Shown in pieces: positions 6,629-14,747 of a DNA stretch of 64,000 nt (positions are counted from its first letter, which is position 1; every line of letters starts with the position of its first letter). The stretch spans positions 1-64,000 of the forward strand of contig CAZRHE010000005.1 in the NCBI GenBank assembly GCA_964599875.1, written 5' to 3'. This stretch comes from RGIG4097 sp964599875. GTDB lineage: Bacteria; Bacillota; Clostridia; Christensenellales; CAG-917. The notes below the pieces were generated by a model, which worked only from the letters and a program-made list of their open reading frames with translations, was not told where the DNA came from and made no database searches. The position numbers and the translations under genes were made by a program.

Positions 6629-7081
6629 ATGACGAGATTTGCAAAAAGAATTATTCCGTTCGTATTGTTGTTTGTGCTGGCGGTTTGTTTGGTCGGATGC
6701 GACGGCACCGTAAAATACTCGATTGACGGACACGATTGGATTATGACGACTGCACAATCCACTGAAAGCGGAAATTTCGTTGCTTACAATCCGTCCGACG
6801 ATTCTTTTGATGCGGAAAATTATCCGAATATTGTCGCGGTTGAATTGGCCTTTGAGGCGAAAAACGGATTGCTCACCGTTGAAAACAAAACCGACGGAGC
6901 GAAATACGCGGGGACTTATAAAGAAATAAATTCTTCTTCTGCAGGAACGCAATACGAAATTACAATCGGCGAAAAGAGCGGAATGGCGGTCGCATCCGCA
7001 ACAAAGTATTCGGACGGCACCGAAGTGCCGACGCTTATCCTCTCCGTAGACGGCTACGCGATAAATTTTCAATCTAAATAA
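6629..7081 (+). CDS. Small lipoprotein of unknown function
   Basis: A 150-residue protein with a lipoprotein signal: basic start (MTRFAKR), hydrophobic stretch, then lipobox LVGC with C24 as the lipidated cysteine. The mature part is about 126 residues with strand-rich, YSIDG- and AGTYKEI-type segments like a small beta-rich export domain, but I do not recognise a family. It would sit on the outer face of the cytoplasmic membrane. AGGAG lies 11 bases before the ATG, rather far. It follows the mini-hairpin array and precedes the AAA+ gene, which has its own promoter, so the two are probably separate units. Confidence 0.7.
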   Translation: MTRFAKRIIPFVLLFVLAVCLVGCDGTVKYSIDGHDWIMTTAQSTESGNFVAYNPSDDSFDAENYPNIVAVELAFEAKNGLLTVENKTDGAKYAGTYKEINSSSAGTQYEITIGEKSGMAVASATKYSDGTEVPTLILSVDGYAINFQSK

Positions 7082-7138
7082 AAAATCCGCCGTTTTATTT
7101 GAAATTTGCGACTAATCCACCTAATTTCGGGCTTGCTC

Positions 7139-7167
7139 TTTACAAGCGCGCGAATATTTGATATAAT
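7139..7167 (+). promoter_or_regulatory. Promoter of the AAA+/YbjN gene group
   Basis: TTTACA (7139-7144), 17-bp spacer, TATAAT (7162-7167), followed by AAAGAGGA (7187-7194) before the ATG at 7200. Confidence 0.75.
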
Positions 7168-7199
7168 CTAAATAATAATCTATAATAAAGAGGAATTTT

Positions 7200-9212
7200 A
7201 TGGTTCTTGTAGAAATTACCTTTTCATACGACTGGTTGAAGACTCAAGTCGCATGCGATCACGTGCCCGTCGAGTATGCGGAAAACTTATTTAAGCGCGT
7301 TTTTGACGGCAAGTTTACGTTGACGAATACTTCCGTCATGAGTATCGAGTTCAAGGTTGACGAAGACGATGTGAATAAAGTCAAACGTATCGTGGATAAC
7401 GAAATAATCAAAGACGAATATTTCGACGATTACGCGGTTGAGAAAATCGACGTCAAGCCTATTGTCGACGAGGACGTACTCCCGACGAACACTCCCGACA
7501 GCGCGTTTGGCAAATTCTTTGCGGACGAGAAGAAGGATGAAGACGAATCGAAGGTTAAAAAGACCAAAGAAAACGCGGTAGAGAAGTTAAGCAAGGAAAT
7601 CAACGGTTTGGTCGGAGCGGGAGAATTTAAGGCTCTTGCAAATCAGATTATCGCAGTTGCACCGCAAATCGTGAGCCACAAAACACAAAGATCCTTTGCA
7701 TTCCAAAGTTATCTTTTCTCGATAAACGACGGTTGCGGAATATGCGAAAAACTCGAATTGTTGGCAAAATTGCTCAACGAACTCAAAGTTTTCCCCAACA
7801 AAAACAGAATTTTCACAAAAACCATAGAAACGCCCGGGAGAGGCGGACTCGAATCCGTGTTGGGCAACGCGATTGATAATATTTCCGACGTGCCGTCGAC
7901 GTCCGTTATCGTGCTTGATTTGCGCAACGTCATGAACAACCTTGCCGATCCCGATTTCAAGAATTTCTTGTTCAAACTTCGAAAATACGAGGAAGATTAT
8001 ATAATCGTGTTCCAAGTCCCGTTCATCGAACCTTACGCGCTCAAAAACGTCGAAAGAGAAATTGCGGACGTTATGTACATAAAGACGGTCACTTTCGCGC
8101 CTTATTCCAACGAAGAACTCAAAGAAATTGCGGTTAGAGCGTTTGCAGAATACGGCTATACCTGCGACGAAGAAGGGCTCGAAATCGTGTTCAAGAGAAT
8201 CAACGAGGAGAAAAACTTCGGCAGATTCTACGGCGACGACACCGTGAGAAAGGTTGTCGACGAGGCGATTTTCACAAAGCAACTCGCAAACGTAGCGGCG
8301 GGCAAAGACGATACGCTCATCGTGAAAGAAGACGTAAAATCCCTTTGTGACGAATTCGAGTCGGGAGAAAAGAGCAGTGAAGAACTTCTTAACGAACTTA
8401 TCGGATTAGAAACCGTAAAAAATACCCTTAACGATATTATTTCGCAAGTCAAATTCGCAAAAAACAGCAAGGATTTGAAGACGCCTTGTATCCATATGCG
8501 CTTTACGGGAAACCCCGGCACGGGCAAAACCACCGTCGCGAGAATTTTGGGCCTTATGATGAAGGAAAACGGAATTCTTCGCAACGGCTATTTCTTCGAA
8601 TGTATGGCAAGGGACCTTTGCGGACAATATATCGGTGAAACCGCTCCCAAAACGCAAAACAAATGTCGCGACGCATACGGCTCGATTTTGTTCATCGACG
8701 AGGCGTACGCACTTTATGCGGGCGGGGACGACAGAAAAGATTACGGCAGAGAGGCTCTCACCGCGCTTATCGCTGAAATGGAAAATCACCGCGACGACCT
8801 CGTAGTCATCATGGCGGGATATTCAGACGATATGAAGACCCTTATGGACGGCAATGCGGGACTGCGCAGTCGTATGCCGTACGAAATTCATTTCCCGAAT
8901 TATACGAGAGATGAACTTGCGGCGATATTCATGGTTATGGCAAAGAAAAACTTCTCGGTCGAAGACGGTCTTGAAGAAAAAGTCAAAGAATATTTCAATT
9001 CTTTGCCCGCGGATTTCGTCGAGTCGAACGAGTTTTCAAACGCGCGTTTCGTTCGTAACCTTTACGAAAGAACTTGGAGCAAATCCGCATCCCGTAGCAG
9101 ATTCGAAAATTCCGAATCCGTCGGTATCAAAATCGAAGATTTCGTCGCGGCAACCGCGGAAAGCGAATTCTCCGACTTCAACACGCAAAAAAAAGCAACT
9201 CTCGGTTTTTGA
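7200..9212 (+). CDS. SpoVK/CbxX-like AAA+ ATPase with degenerate first AAA domain
   Basis: A 670-residue protein. The C-terminal AAA+ domain (about 395-630) has Walker A GNPGTGKT (437-444), Walker B ILFIDEA (496-502) and an arginine-finger-like GLRSRMP (554-560). This is the CbxX/CfqX/SpoVK subgroup, which also contains the ATPases of type VII secretion. Residues 150-360 look like a second AAA fold that has lost Walker A (NDGCGICEKLEL) but keeps a Walker B-like strand (SVIVLDLRNV) and a lid (NFGRFYGDDTVRK) echoing the lid of the active domain. The first 100 residues are acidic. The substrate is unknown. Two YbjN-like genes follow 20 and 582 bp later in the same direction, suggesting a shared function. 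I do not assign it to sporulation by homology alone. Confidence 0.8.
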   Translation: MVLVEITFSYDWLKTQVACDHVPVEYAENLFKRVFDGKFTLTNTSVMSIEFKVDEDDVNKVKRIVDNEIIKDEYFDDYAVEKIDVKPIVDEDVLPTNTPDSAFGKFFADEKKDEDESKVKKTKENAVEKLSKEINGLVGAGEFKALANQIIAVAPQIVSHKTQRSFAFQSYLFSINDGCGICEKLELLAKLLNELKVFPNKNRIFTKTIETPGRGGLESVLGNAIDNISDVPSTSVIVLDLRNVMNNLADPDFKNFLFKLRKYEEDYIIVFQVPFIEPYALKNVEREIADVMYIKTVTFAPYSNEELKEIAVRAFAEYGYTCDEEGLEIVFKRINEEKNFGRFYGDDTVRKVVDEAIFTKQLANVAAGKDDTLIVKEDVKSLCDEFESGEKSSEELLNELIGLETVKNTLNDIISQVKFAKNSKDLKTPCIHMRFTGNPGTGKTTVARILGLMMKENGILRNGYFFECMARDLCGQYIGETAPKTQNKCRDAYGSILFIDEAYALYAGGDDRKDYGREALTALIAEMENHRDDLVVIMAGYSDDMKTLMDGNAGLRSRMPYEIHFPNYTRDELAAIFMVMAKKNFSVEDGLEEKVKEYFNSLPADFVESNEFSNARFVRNLYERTWSKSASRSRFENSESVGIKIEDFVAATAESEFSDFNTQKKATLGF

Positions 9213-9232
9213 GGGTTACAGGAGGATAAATT

Positions 9233-9739
9233 ATGGCAAACAATGAAGAAAGACAAGAACAACAATTGAAGGGCGCAAAAAGAGTATACGACACGATGAT
9301 AGACTTTTTGGAAGACGCCAAATTGAATTACGAAAGAGACGACGAAAACCTCGCGGTCACTTTGGGACTCAGCGGCGAAGATCTCCCTATGGTCTTCAAT
9401 ATGAGAGTTATCCCGGGGCTCGAAGCCGTCGTATGTGCATCGGTTTTTCCCTTTACCGTGCCCGAAGATAAAGCAAGCGAAGTTTCTCTCATCATAAATC
9501 TCGTCAACGTGAAGATGCAACTCGGCAATTTCGAATTCAATCCCGGCGACAGCCGCATTTCGTTTAGAGTTTCTTCAAATTACACCGACAGCATCATCGG
9601 CAAGAATTTGTTCGCAATGTTGTTGACCATTGCTAACACCATGGTCGAAGAGTACAACGACAAGTTCTTTATGTATATTAAGGGCAAAATCGATATCGAC
9701 GACTTCTTCGGTTTCAGTAGTGACGACGAAGAAGAATAA
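9233..9739 (+). CDS. YbjN-like protein 1
   Basis: A 168-residue acidic protein resembling the YbjN family, which adopts a type III secretion chaperone-like fold. Typical family features are the segment GEDLPMVFNMRVIPG (about 46-60), the FPFTVPEDKA turn and NLVNVKMQLGNFEF (about 87-101). It is a paralogue of the next gene: both share DEENLxV, GxDLP, PFxVPExKA and VEYNDKF-type tails ending in an acidic run. AGGAGG lies just before the ATG, and the gene starts 20 bp after the AAA+ gene. YbjN proteins often bind partner proteins, so it may serve as an adaptor for the ATPase; this is inference. Confidence 0.7.
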   Translation: MANNEERQEQQLKGAKRVYDTMIDFLEDAKLNYERDDENLAVTLGLSGEDLPMVFNMRVIPGLEAVVCASVFPFTVPEDKASEVSLIINLVNVKMQLGNFEFNPGDSRISFRVSSNYTDSIIGKNLFAMLLTIANTMVEEYNDKFFMYIKGKIDIDDFFGFSSDDEEE

Positions 9740-9749
9740 TAAACGACGC

Positions 9750-9775
9750 CGTATCCGCCAATTTCGGCGGATACG
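9750..9775 (+). other. Hairpin between the two YbjN-like genes
   Basis: A perfect 10-bp stem (CGTATCCGCC/GGCGGATACG) with a 6-nt loop and no T-run. It probably tunes mRNA stability or partial read-through between the paralogues. Confidence 0.55.
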
Positions 9776-9794
9776 CATAATTTAGGAGTGTTTT

Positions 9795-10277
9795 ATGGCA
9801 GATACGACTTCTATTGAAAACGCAAAAAGAGTTTTTGCGACAATTATCAAGACCCTTAACAACCGCAAATGGACTTTTGACGTAGACGAAGAAAATTTGA
9901 AAGTCAGTTTCGAGGTTCACGGCGACGATTTGCCCATCCCTTTGATCTTAAGTGTCATTCCCGACCTCGACGCGATTATCTGCATTTCAAGAATGCCTTT
10001 CGACGTGCCCGAGAAAAAAGCGCCCGTTGCGTGTTTCGTCGTGAACCAACTCAACGTCAGTTTGTTAATTGGCTCTTTCGAATACGACCACAACGACGAC
10101 GGCATCGCATATCGCACTTGCTCGTATATTCGCGACACTATCGTCGGTTGCGGAATGATTGAGGATATAATCGACAACGTGTGTTGCAAGGTTGACGAAT
10201 ATAACGATAAATTCCTCTTCCTGTTCAAAGACAAAATCACCGTCAACGAGTTCTTTGCCGACGACGAAGAGGATTAA
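9795..10277 (+). CDS. YbjN-like protein 2
   Basis: A 160-residue acidic paralogue of the preceding protein with the same family landmarks: DEENLKVSFEVHGDDLP (about 32-48), MPFDVPEKKA, NQLNVSLLIGSFEYD and the tail VDEYNDKFLFLFKDK followed by an acidic end. GGAG precedes the ATG by 7 bases. The aminopeptidase gene starts 12 bp downstream, so the group probably continues into it. Tandem duplication followed by divergence is the simplest origin. Function unknown beyond the YbjN-fold inference. Confidence 0.7.
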   Translation: MADTTSIENAKRVFATIIKTLNNRKWTFDVDEENLKVSFEVHGDDLPIPLILSVIPDLDAIICISRMPFDVPEKKAPVACFVVNQLNVSLLIGSFEYDHNDDGIAYRTCSYIRDTIVGCGMIEDIIDNVCCKVDEYNDKFLFLFKDKITVNEFFADDEED

Positions 10278-10289
10278 AGAAGGTAATAT

Positions 10290-11519
10290 ATGAAAAAATC
10301 CGTTCTGCAAAAGTTTGCGCGCCTTATCGCAAGAAAAGGCGTTAACGTTCAAAAAGGGCAAGAAGTTATGGTTTTTGCCGGTCTTGACCAACCCGAATTC
10401 GTGAAAATGGTCGTCGAAGAGTGTTACAAGGCGGGGGCGGGCAAGGTTATGGTCGAATTCGACTATCAACCGCTTGCAAAACTCAACTACAAGTATCGCT
10501 CTTTGAAGACGCTTTCTCATATGGAACAGTGGGAAATCGAGAGATGGGAGCATAAGGCAACCGCACTTCCCGCAATGATTTATCTCGAATCCGACGATCC
10601 CGACGGACTTAAAGGCGTGGATCAATCCAAAGTCGCGAAAGCACAACAGGCAAGATATCCCATAATCAAGCCTTTCCGCGACAGAATGGAAAACAAATAT
10701 CAATGGTGCATATGCGCCGTTCCCGGCAAAGCGTGGGCGAAAAAAGTGTTCCCCGAACTTCGCGCAAGTCAAGCGATGGAGAAGTTGTGGGAAGCGATTT
10801 TGTACACGTCGAGAGCGGACGGAGAAGACCCCGTTGAAGCGTGGGAAGACCACAATCGCGACCTCGCGTCCAGATGCGAATATATCAATTCGCTCGACAT
10901 CAAAGAATTGCATTATACGTCTTCTAACGGCACGGATTTGACCGTAGGACTCATCGAAGACGGCATTTTCTGCGGCGGAAGCGAAGATACTATGGGGAGC
11001 GGAATAACTTTCAATCCCAATATCCCCAGCGAAGAAGTTTTCACGTCGCCCATGAAAGGCAAGGCGGAAGGCAAAGTGGTTGCAACTCGTCCGCTTTCTT
11101 ATCGCGGTGAGGTCATCGACGACTTCTACGTCGTTTTCAAGGACGGCAAGGCGGTCGACGTGCACGCAGGCAAAAACGAAGACCTTTTGCGCACTATGAT
11201 TTCCATGGACGAAACGGCGGGATATCTCGGTGAATGTGCACTCGTGCCTTACGATTCGCCTATTCGCAATTCCGAAATAACCTTCTATAACACGCTTTTC
11301 GACGAAAACGCGTGCTGTCACTTGGCGTTTGGAATGGGATTCAACAGTTGTCTTAAAGATTACGAGAAATACACTTTCGAAGAATGTAAGGAAAAGGGAA
11401 TCAACGATTCCATAATTCACGTGGACTTTATGATAGGCTCCGAGGACCTCAATATCGACGCCGTAACGAAAGACGGAAAAGTCGTGGCGTTGTTCCGCGA
11501 CGGCAACTGGGCGTTCTAA
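10290..11519 (+). CDS. M29-family metallo-aminopeptidase
   Basis: A 409-residue aminopeptidase of family M29 (AmpS/PepS/aminopeptidase T type), a cytoplasmic dizinc exopeptidase that removes N-terminal residues from peptides. Expected metal-ligand motifs are visible: E249 (IPSEEVFTSP), E315 (GYLGECALVP), H344 (CCHLAFGMGF) and H377 with D379 (IIHVDFMIGS). Length fits the family (about 400-415). AGAAGG is placed correctly before the ATG. It follows the YbjN pair by 12 bp and is followed 16 bp later by a lipoprotein gene. The unit ends at the strong terminator near 12191. Confidence 0.9.
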   Translation: MKKSVLQKFARLIARKGVNVQKGQEVMVFAGLDQPEFVKMVVEECYKAGAGKVMVEFDYQPLAKLNYKYRSLKTLSHMEQWEIERWEHKATALPAMIYLESDDPDGLKGVDQSKVAKAQQARYPIIKPFRDRMENKYQWCICAVPGKAWAKKVFPELRASQAMEKLWEAILYTSRADGEDPVEAWEDHNRDLASRCEYINSLDIKELHYTSSNGTDLTVGLIEDGIFCGGSEDTMGSGITFNPNIPSEEVFTSPMKGKAEGKVVATRPLSYRGEVIDDFYVVFKDGKAVDVHAGKNEDLLRTMISMDETAGYLGECALVPYDSPIRNSEITFYNTLFDENACCHLAFGMGFNSCLKDYEKYTFEECKEKGINDSIIHVDFMIGSEDLNIDAVTKDGKVVALFRDGNWAF

Positions 11520-11535
11520 AAAGTGCGTTAGATAT

Positions 11536-12129
11536 ATGAAAAGAGCAGTAGCGTTAAGCCTATGTCTGGTTTTAATCGTCGGTGCGTGCATCGGATTTTC
11601 GGCGTGCAACTATACGCGCGACGAAAATCACTTGCGCGGAATTTACTGCATTTCGTCGAGCACTTATGAGGACGCAAGCGGAGTCGAATACAATTTCGCG
11701 GACGATTACGAATACTTCTTGCTGATTATAAACAAGGATATGACGGCGTTCGTTCGTTCAAAACGCGTGAACGAAGAAGAAAATTCATATTCCGTAACTC
11801 TCCGTTACGAATTTAACGCGGACGGAGAAATCGACGACGTCGTCGTAGTCGGCATAAAAATACCTACGTATAACTATAATTCCGCATACGAATTCGACGA
11901 AATCGCGGATGAAAACGGAACTTCTTTCGATTTTCGCTCGTTCGGATCTCTCAAACTCGTATATAAATCGACGGAAATAAAAACCGTCGGCGGTGAATTG
12001 GTTTCATTGAAAAGCAAAACTACGTTCGTCCGCACGTACAAGATGACTGGAGATTGCAATCAAAAACGCGCGATTAGAAAACAAACGAAGTCGATAGACG
12101 ACAGACGGACGGCGGTCGACGAAGACTGA
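11536..12129 (+). CDS. Lipoprotein of unknown function
   Basis: A 197-residue protein with an N-terminal signal (MKRAVALSLCLVLIVGACIG) and lipobox FSAC, C24 being the probable lipidated residue. The mature domain begins NYTRDENHLRGIYC and is strand-rich, in the style of small Firmicute lipoproteins that start with a LxGxY motif. The last 25 residues are basic and low in structure. I do not recognise a family. It lies 16 bp after the aminopeptidase gene without an obvious promoter of its own. Confidence 0.65.
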   Translation: MKRAVALSLCLVLIVGACIGFSACNYTRDENHLRGIYCISSSTYEDASGVEYNFADDYEYFLLIINKDMTAFVRSKRVNEEENSYSVTLRYEFNADGEIDDVVVVGIKIPTYNYNSAYEFDEIADENGTSFDFRSFGSLKLVYKSTEIKTVGGELVSLKSKTTFVRTYKMTGDCNQKRAIRKQTKSIDDRRTAVDED

Positions 12130-12190
12130 TATCTAAACGCGGTATATAATCGCGAAAGTTTATATCAAAACAAACAATGAAAATTTGTTC

Positions 12191-12216
12191 GCGCCCGAAA
12201 TTCGGGCGCATTTTTT
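12191..12216 (+). terminator. Strong terminator after the lipoprotein gene
   Basis: GCGCCCGAA/TTCGGGCGC inverted repeat followed by ATTTTTT. It closes the unit beginning upstream and separates it from the spoVA genes. It lies inside an open frame starting at 12177, which argues against that frame's long N-terminus. Confidence 0.9.
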
Positions 12217-12246
12217 GTATAAAAAGTTTCCTAATTGCTCAAAATT
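12217..12246 (+). promoter_or_regulatory. Possible forespore (sigma-F/G type) promoter for spoVA
   Basis: GTATA (12217-12221) fits the GYATR -35 box of sigma-F/G promoters. After an 18-bp spacer, CAAAATT (12240-12246) matches five of the seven CATNHTA positions. It sits immediately after the upstream terminator and just before the spoVA genes, where a late forespore promoter is expected. Weak by sequence alone. Confidence 0.4.
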
Positions 12247-12251
12247 TCGAT

Positions 12252-12392
12252 ATGAGCGATTATTCCGAAGTTAAAGACGAAAAAGAAAGAGTTATCCCCG
12301 AAGACAAAGAATTCGATTTGATAAACGGATTTTTCGACAAAATCGAAAAAGTCCTTATGGACGAAGTTTTGCGGGAGGATAATTATGATTAG
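12252..12392 (+). CDS. Possible 46-residue protein upstream of spoVAC
   Basis: A short, highly charged frame (MSDYSEVKDEKE, ending DEVLREDNYD) overlaps the spoVAC start by 8 bp and contains its ribosome binding site, so translational coupling is possible. A longer reading from 12177 is unlikely because it crosses a strong terminator. No Shine-Dalgarno precedes the ATG at 12252. If the sigma-F/G-like promoter is real, the transcript would start close to this ATG, giving a nearly leaderless message. No family recognised; it may be a leader peptide or not a gene. Confidence 0.35.
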   Translation: MSDYSEVKDEKERVIPEDKEFDLINGFFDKIEKVLMDEVLREDNYD

Positions 12393-12822
12393 TCGAGAAG
12401 ATTATCAAGCGCACGTGAAAGCGGTACAGCCGAAATCACCTATGTTTCGTAGCCTTTTGGCTGCTTTTATCGTGGGCGGAATCATATGTTGTATCGGTGA
12501 AGGCATAAGCGATATTATCAAAGTCATCGCGCCTGATATGCCGAAAGAAGACGTCGGCAGTTGGACGTCCATGAGTTTGATTTTTCTCGGTGCGTTTTTG
12601 ACCGCGATAGGCGTTTACGACAAAATCGGACATTTTGCGGGCGCAGGGTCAATAGTGCCGATAACGGGATTTGCAAATTCAATCGTTTCACCCGCTATGG
12701 AATACAATCGTGAAGGCGTTTTTCTCGGTGTTTGCTCGAAAATGTTCACGATTGCGGGGCCGATTATAGTTTTCGGCGTGGTCGGAAGCGTTTTCGTCGG
12801 CATAATAGGACTATTTATATGA
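12385..12822 (+). CDS. spoVAC: Stage V sporulation protein AC
   Basis: A 145-residue membrane protein of the SpoVAC/SpoVAE family. In spore formers SpoVAC acts in the forespore inner membrane as part of the channel that moves dipicolinic acid into the spore and out during germination. Hydrophobic helices lie at about 21-46, 62-80, 84-105 and 117-144, with the family segment GAGSIVPITGFANSIVSPAMEYNREG in the second half. GGAGG precedes the ATG. It overlaps spoVAD by 4 bp (ATGA). spoVAA and spoVAB are absent upstream, a reduced arrangement known in Clostridia. Confidence 0.95.
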   Translation: MISREDYQAHVKAVQPKSPMFRSLLAAFIVGGIICCIGEGISDIIKVIAPDMPKEDVGSWTSMSLIFLGAFLTAIGVYDKIGHFAGAGSIVPITGFANSIVSPAMEYNREGVFLGVCSKMFTIAGPIIVFGVVGSVFVGIIGLFI

Positions 12823-14015
12823 AAATCGGTAAAAACAGTTTCAAACTTAATTCTCCCGTATATATCAAAAGCGGTTACACGATAGTCGGCGAAAAGGAAA
12901 ACGACGGCAATTTCGGCGGAAACTTCGATTTGGTGTTATCAGACGATAGATGGGGGGAAAAATCCTACGAAAAAGCGGAATGTAAAATGCACCGCGAAGC
13001 GATTTCGGGTGCGATTGCAAAGGCGAATTTAGTGCGCGAGGACGTTGATATTATGCTTGCAGGCGACCTTTTGAACGAAATCACCGCATCGAGCCTTGCC
13101 GCGCGCAATTTTCCGACGCCGTTTTTAGGTTTATATAACGCTTGTTCTACGTTTAGCGAAAGTATAATTCTCGGAAGCATGCTCATAGACGGCGGATTTG
13201 CGGATATAGTGACTTGTTCTACGTCGAGTCATTTTTCGTCGGCGGAAAGACAATATAGATTTCCGCTTGAACTTGGCAATCAACGCACTCCGACCGCACA
13301 ATGGACGATTACGGGTGCGGGATGTACTGTTCTTAGCAAAAACAAACCGTCAAAAGGAGATAATTTGCAAAAAACCGACGAAAATCTTGAAGATATGCAG
13401 GCGGACGATAGAGAAATCGTGGAAGATACGGGGAACAAACAGCCTTTTTACGAGAAGACGCACGTTGCAAAGGTCGTTGAGGGCACGCTTGGTCGGGTTA
13501 TCGACCTCGGAATCGACGACGAAAGCAATATGGGGGCTGCTATGGCGCCTGCTTGTGCAAACACGATTATGCGTCATTTCGAGGATTTCAACCGAAATCC
13601 CGACTATTACGACGCGATTTTCACAGGCGACCTTGGCAGACACGGAAAAGAGTTGCTCGAATTTATACTTGCAAGAGAAGGAATACTGTTGCCCGATACC
13701 TATACGGATTGCGGAGCAGCATATTTCAAACCCGAACAACGCAGTTATCAGGGTGGTTCGGGAGCGGGGTGTGTGAACACCGTTTTCAACGGATATATTC
13801 TGAATAAACTCGAAAATGGCACTTTGCATAGAATCCTCGTTGCGCCGACGGGCGCGTTGCTCAGCAAAGATACGCCGCTCCAAAAGGAAACCATTCCCGG
13901 CATTTCGCATGCTTTCGTGGTTGAAACCGAACGGATTTCAGACGAAAACGAGGACGAAATCGAGGATAGAGAGGAAAAGAAAAGAATACGTTTTGGCAAA
14001 CGAAAATTTGACTAA
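12819..14015 (+). CDS. spoVAD: Stage V sporulation protein AD
   Basis: A 398-residue thiolase-fold protein that binds dipicolinic acid for uptake into the spore. The start at 12819 is chosen because it overlaps the spoVAC stop as ATGA and has AGGA upstream; longer readings have no support. Family segments seen include YNACSTFSES (107-116), TITGAGCTVLS (163-173) and DESNMGAAMAPAC (234-246). Compared with the usual length of about 338, it has a charged insert at 175-212 and an acidic-then-basic tail from about 373, so it is around 60 residues longer. Neither alteration interrupts recognisable core motifs. Confidence 0.95.
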   Translation: MKIGKNSFKLNSPVYIKSGYTIVGEKENDGNFGGNFDLVLSDDRWGEKSYEKAECKMHREAISGAIAKANLVREDVDIMLAGDLLNEITASSLAARNFPTPFLGLYNACSTFSESIILGSMLIDGGFADIVTCSTSSHFSSAERQYRFPLELGNQRTPTAQWTITGAGCTVLSKNKPSKGDNLQKTDENLEDMQADDREIVEDTGNKQPFYEKTHVAKVVEGTLGRVIDLGIDDESNMGAAMAPACANTIMRHFEDFNRNPDYYDAIFTGDLGRHGKELLEFILAREGILLPDTYTDCGAAYFKPEQRSYQGGSGAGCVNTVFNGYILNKLENGTLHRILVAPTGALLSKDTPLQKETIPGISHAFVVETERISDENEDEIEDREEKKRIRFGKRKFD

Positions 14016-14046
14016 AACGCAGTGTTTAGTGCAAAATTCTGTGAAA

Positions 14047-14079
14047 AGTATTCTCAAAAACGACGAAAATTAGAATAAT
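14047..14079. repeat. 33-bp gapped palindrome, copy B
   Basis: AGTATTCT, 17 bp, AGAATAAT. It lies between spoVAD and spoVAE, just before the spoVAE start. The right arm has A for C at its seventh base compared with copies A, D and E. Confidence 0.7.
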
Positions 14080-14095
14080 ATAATGGTAAATCGAT

Positions 14096-14467
14096 ATGGA
14101 ATATTTCTTGAGTTATCTGAAAACTTTTGCCGTCGGCGGAGCGGTCTGCGTCGTCGGGCAAATACTCATCAACAAAACGAAAATGACTTCTGCAAGGATT
14201 TTAGTTACCTTCCTTTTGCTCGGATTGGTGCTTGAAATTGCGGGTGCGTTTTCGTATATGGAAGAATTTGCGGGTGCAGGGGTGACCGTCCCTATTATGG
14301 GATTTGGCAGTAATCTTGCAAAAGGCGCGCTCAAAGGTGCGCACGAAAGCGGAATCCTCGGAGCGATAAAGGGCGGAATGACCGCCGTTTCCGCGGGATT
14401 GACTTCTGCGATTTTCTTCGGATTTTTCTTCGCACTGGTATTCAGGTCGAAGAGTAAGAAGTTTTGA
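14096..14467 (+). CDS. spoVAE: Stage V sporulation protein AE
   Basis: A 123-residue membrane protein with the family segment EFAGAGVTVPIMGFGSNLAKGA (about 57-78) and helices at about 8-24, 33-53 and 96-118. It works with SpoVAC and SpoVAD in dipicolinic acid transport across the inner spore membrane. It follows spoVAD after an 80-bp gap that contains palindrome copy B. No strong Shine-Dalgarno precedes the ATG, unlike its neighbours. Confidence 0.93.
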   Translation: MEYFLSYLKTFAVGGAVCVVGQILINKTKMTSARILVTFLLLGLVLEIAGAFSYMEEFAGAGVTVPIMGFGSNLAKGALKGAHESGILGAIKGGMTAVSAGLTSAIFFGFFFALVFRSKSKKF

Positions 14468-14474
14468 AAATTTG

Positions 14475-14520
14475 CGACGTCGATTTTATAGATTTGTCGG
14501 TTTAAGTTTAATCGACGTCG
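14475..14520 (+). terminator. Long-loop hairpin after spoVAE
   Basis: Perfect 11-bp arms (CGACGTCGATT/AATCGACGTCG) around a 24-nt loop, followed by TTTT. It is the probable end of the spoVA transcript. The remaining 220 bases up to the yunB stop are AT-rich and I see nothing else in them. Confidence 0.55.
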
Positions 14521-14747
14521 TTTTGGGATTGATTTCCTGTTTGCAATATCGGCTCGTAGTTAAATTGACGTCGCTTTATAGGTGATTGTTTTTTTTGTTT
14601 GAAAAACATTATTTTTCGTAGTTTTTCGGGTTTTGAAATGCGTTGAAATTTGTGCTTCTGTGAAATGATTTTTATCTGCATAATAAAATTTTGCATATCG
14701 AAAATTTATTTGTTAGTTTGATAAAATCGATATTCTAACCGCATAAA

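Noticed and set aside
10065..11609. 514-residue minus-strand frame over the aminopeptidase gene
   Set aside because: Antisense shadow; the plus strand encodes a complete M29 peptidase with metal ligands and a ribosome binding site.
12177..12251. Upstream extension of the micro-frame before spoVAC
   Set aside because: The extension crosses a strong rho-independent terminator and has no ribosome binding site.
13680..13687. GGAATACT inside spoVAD as another palindrome copy
   Set aside because: No left arm at the fixed distance (13655-13662 differs completely).
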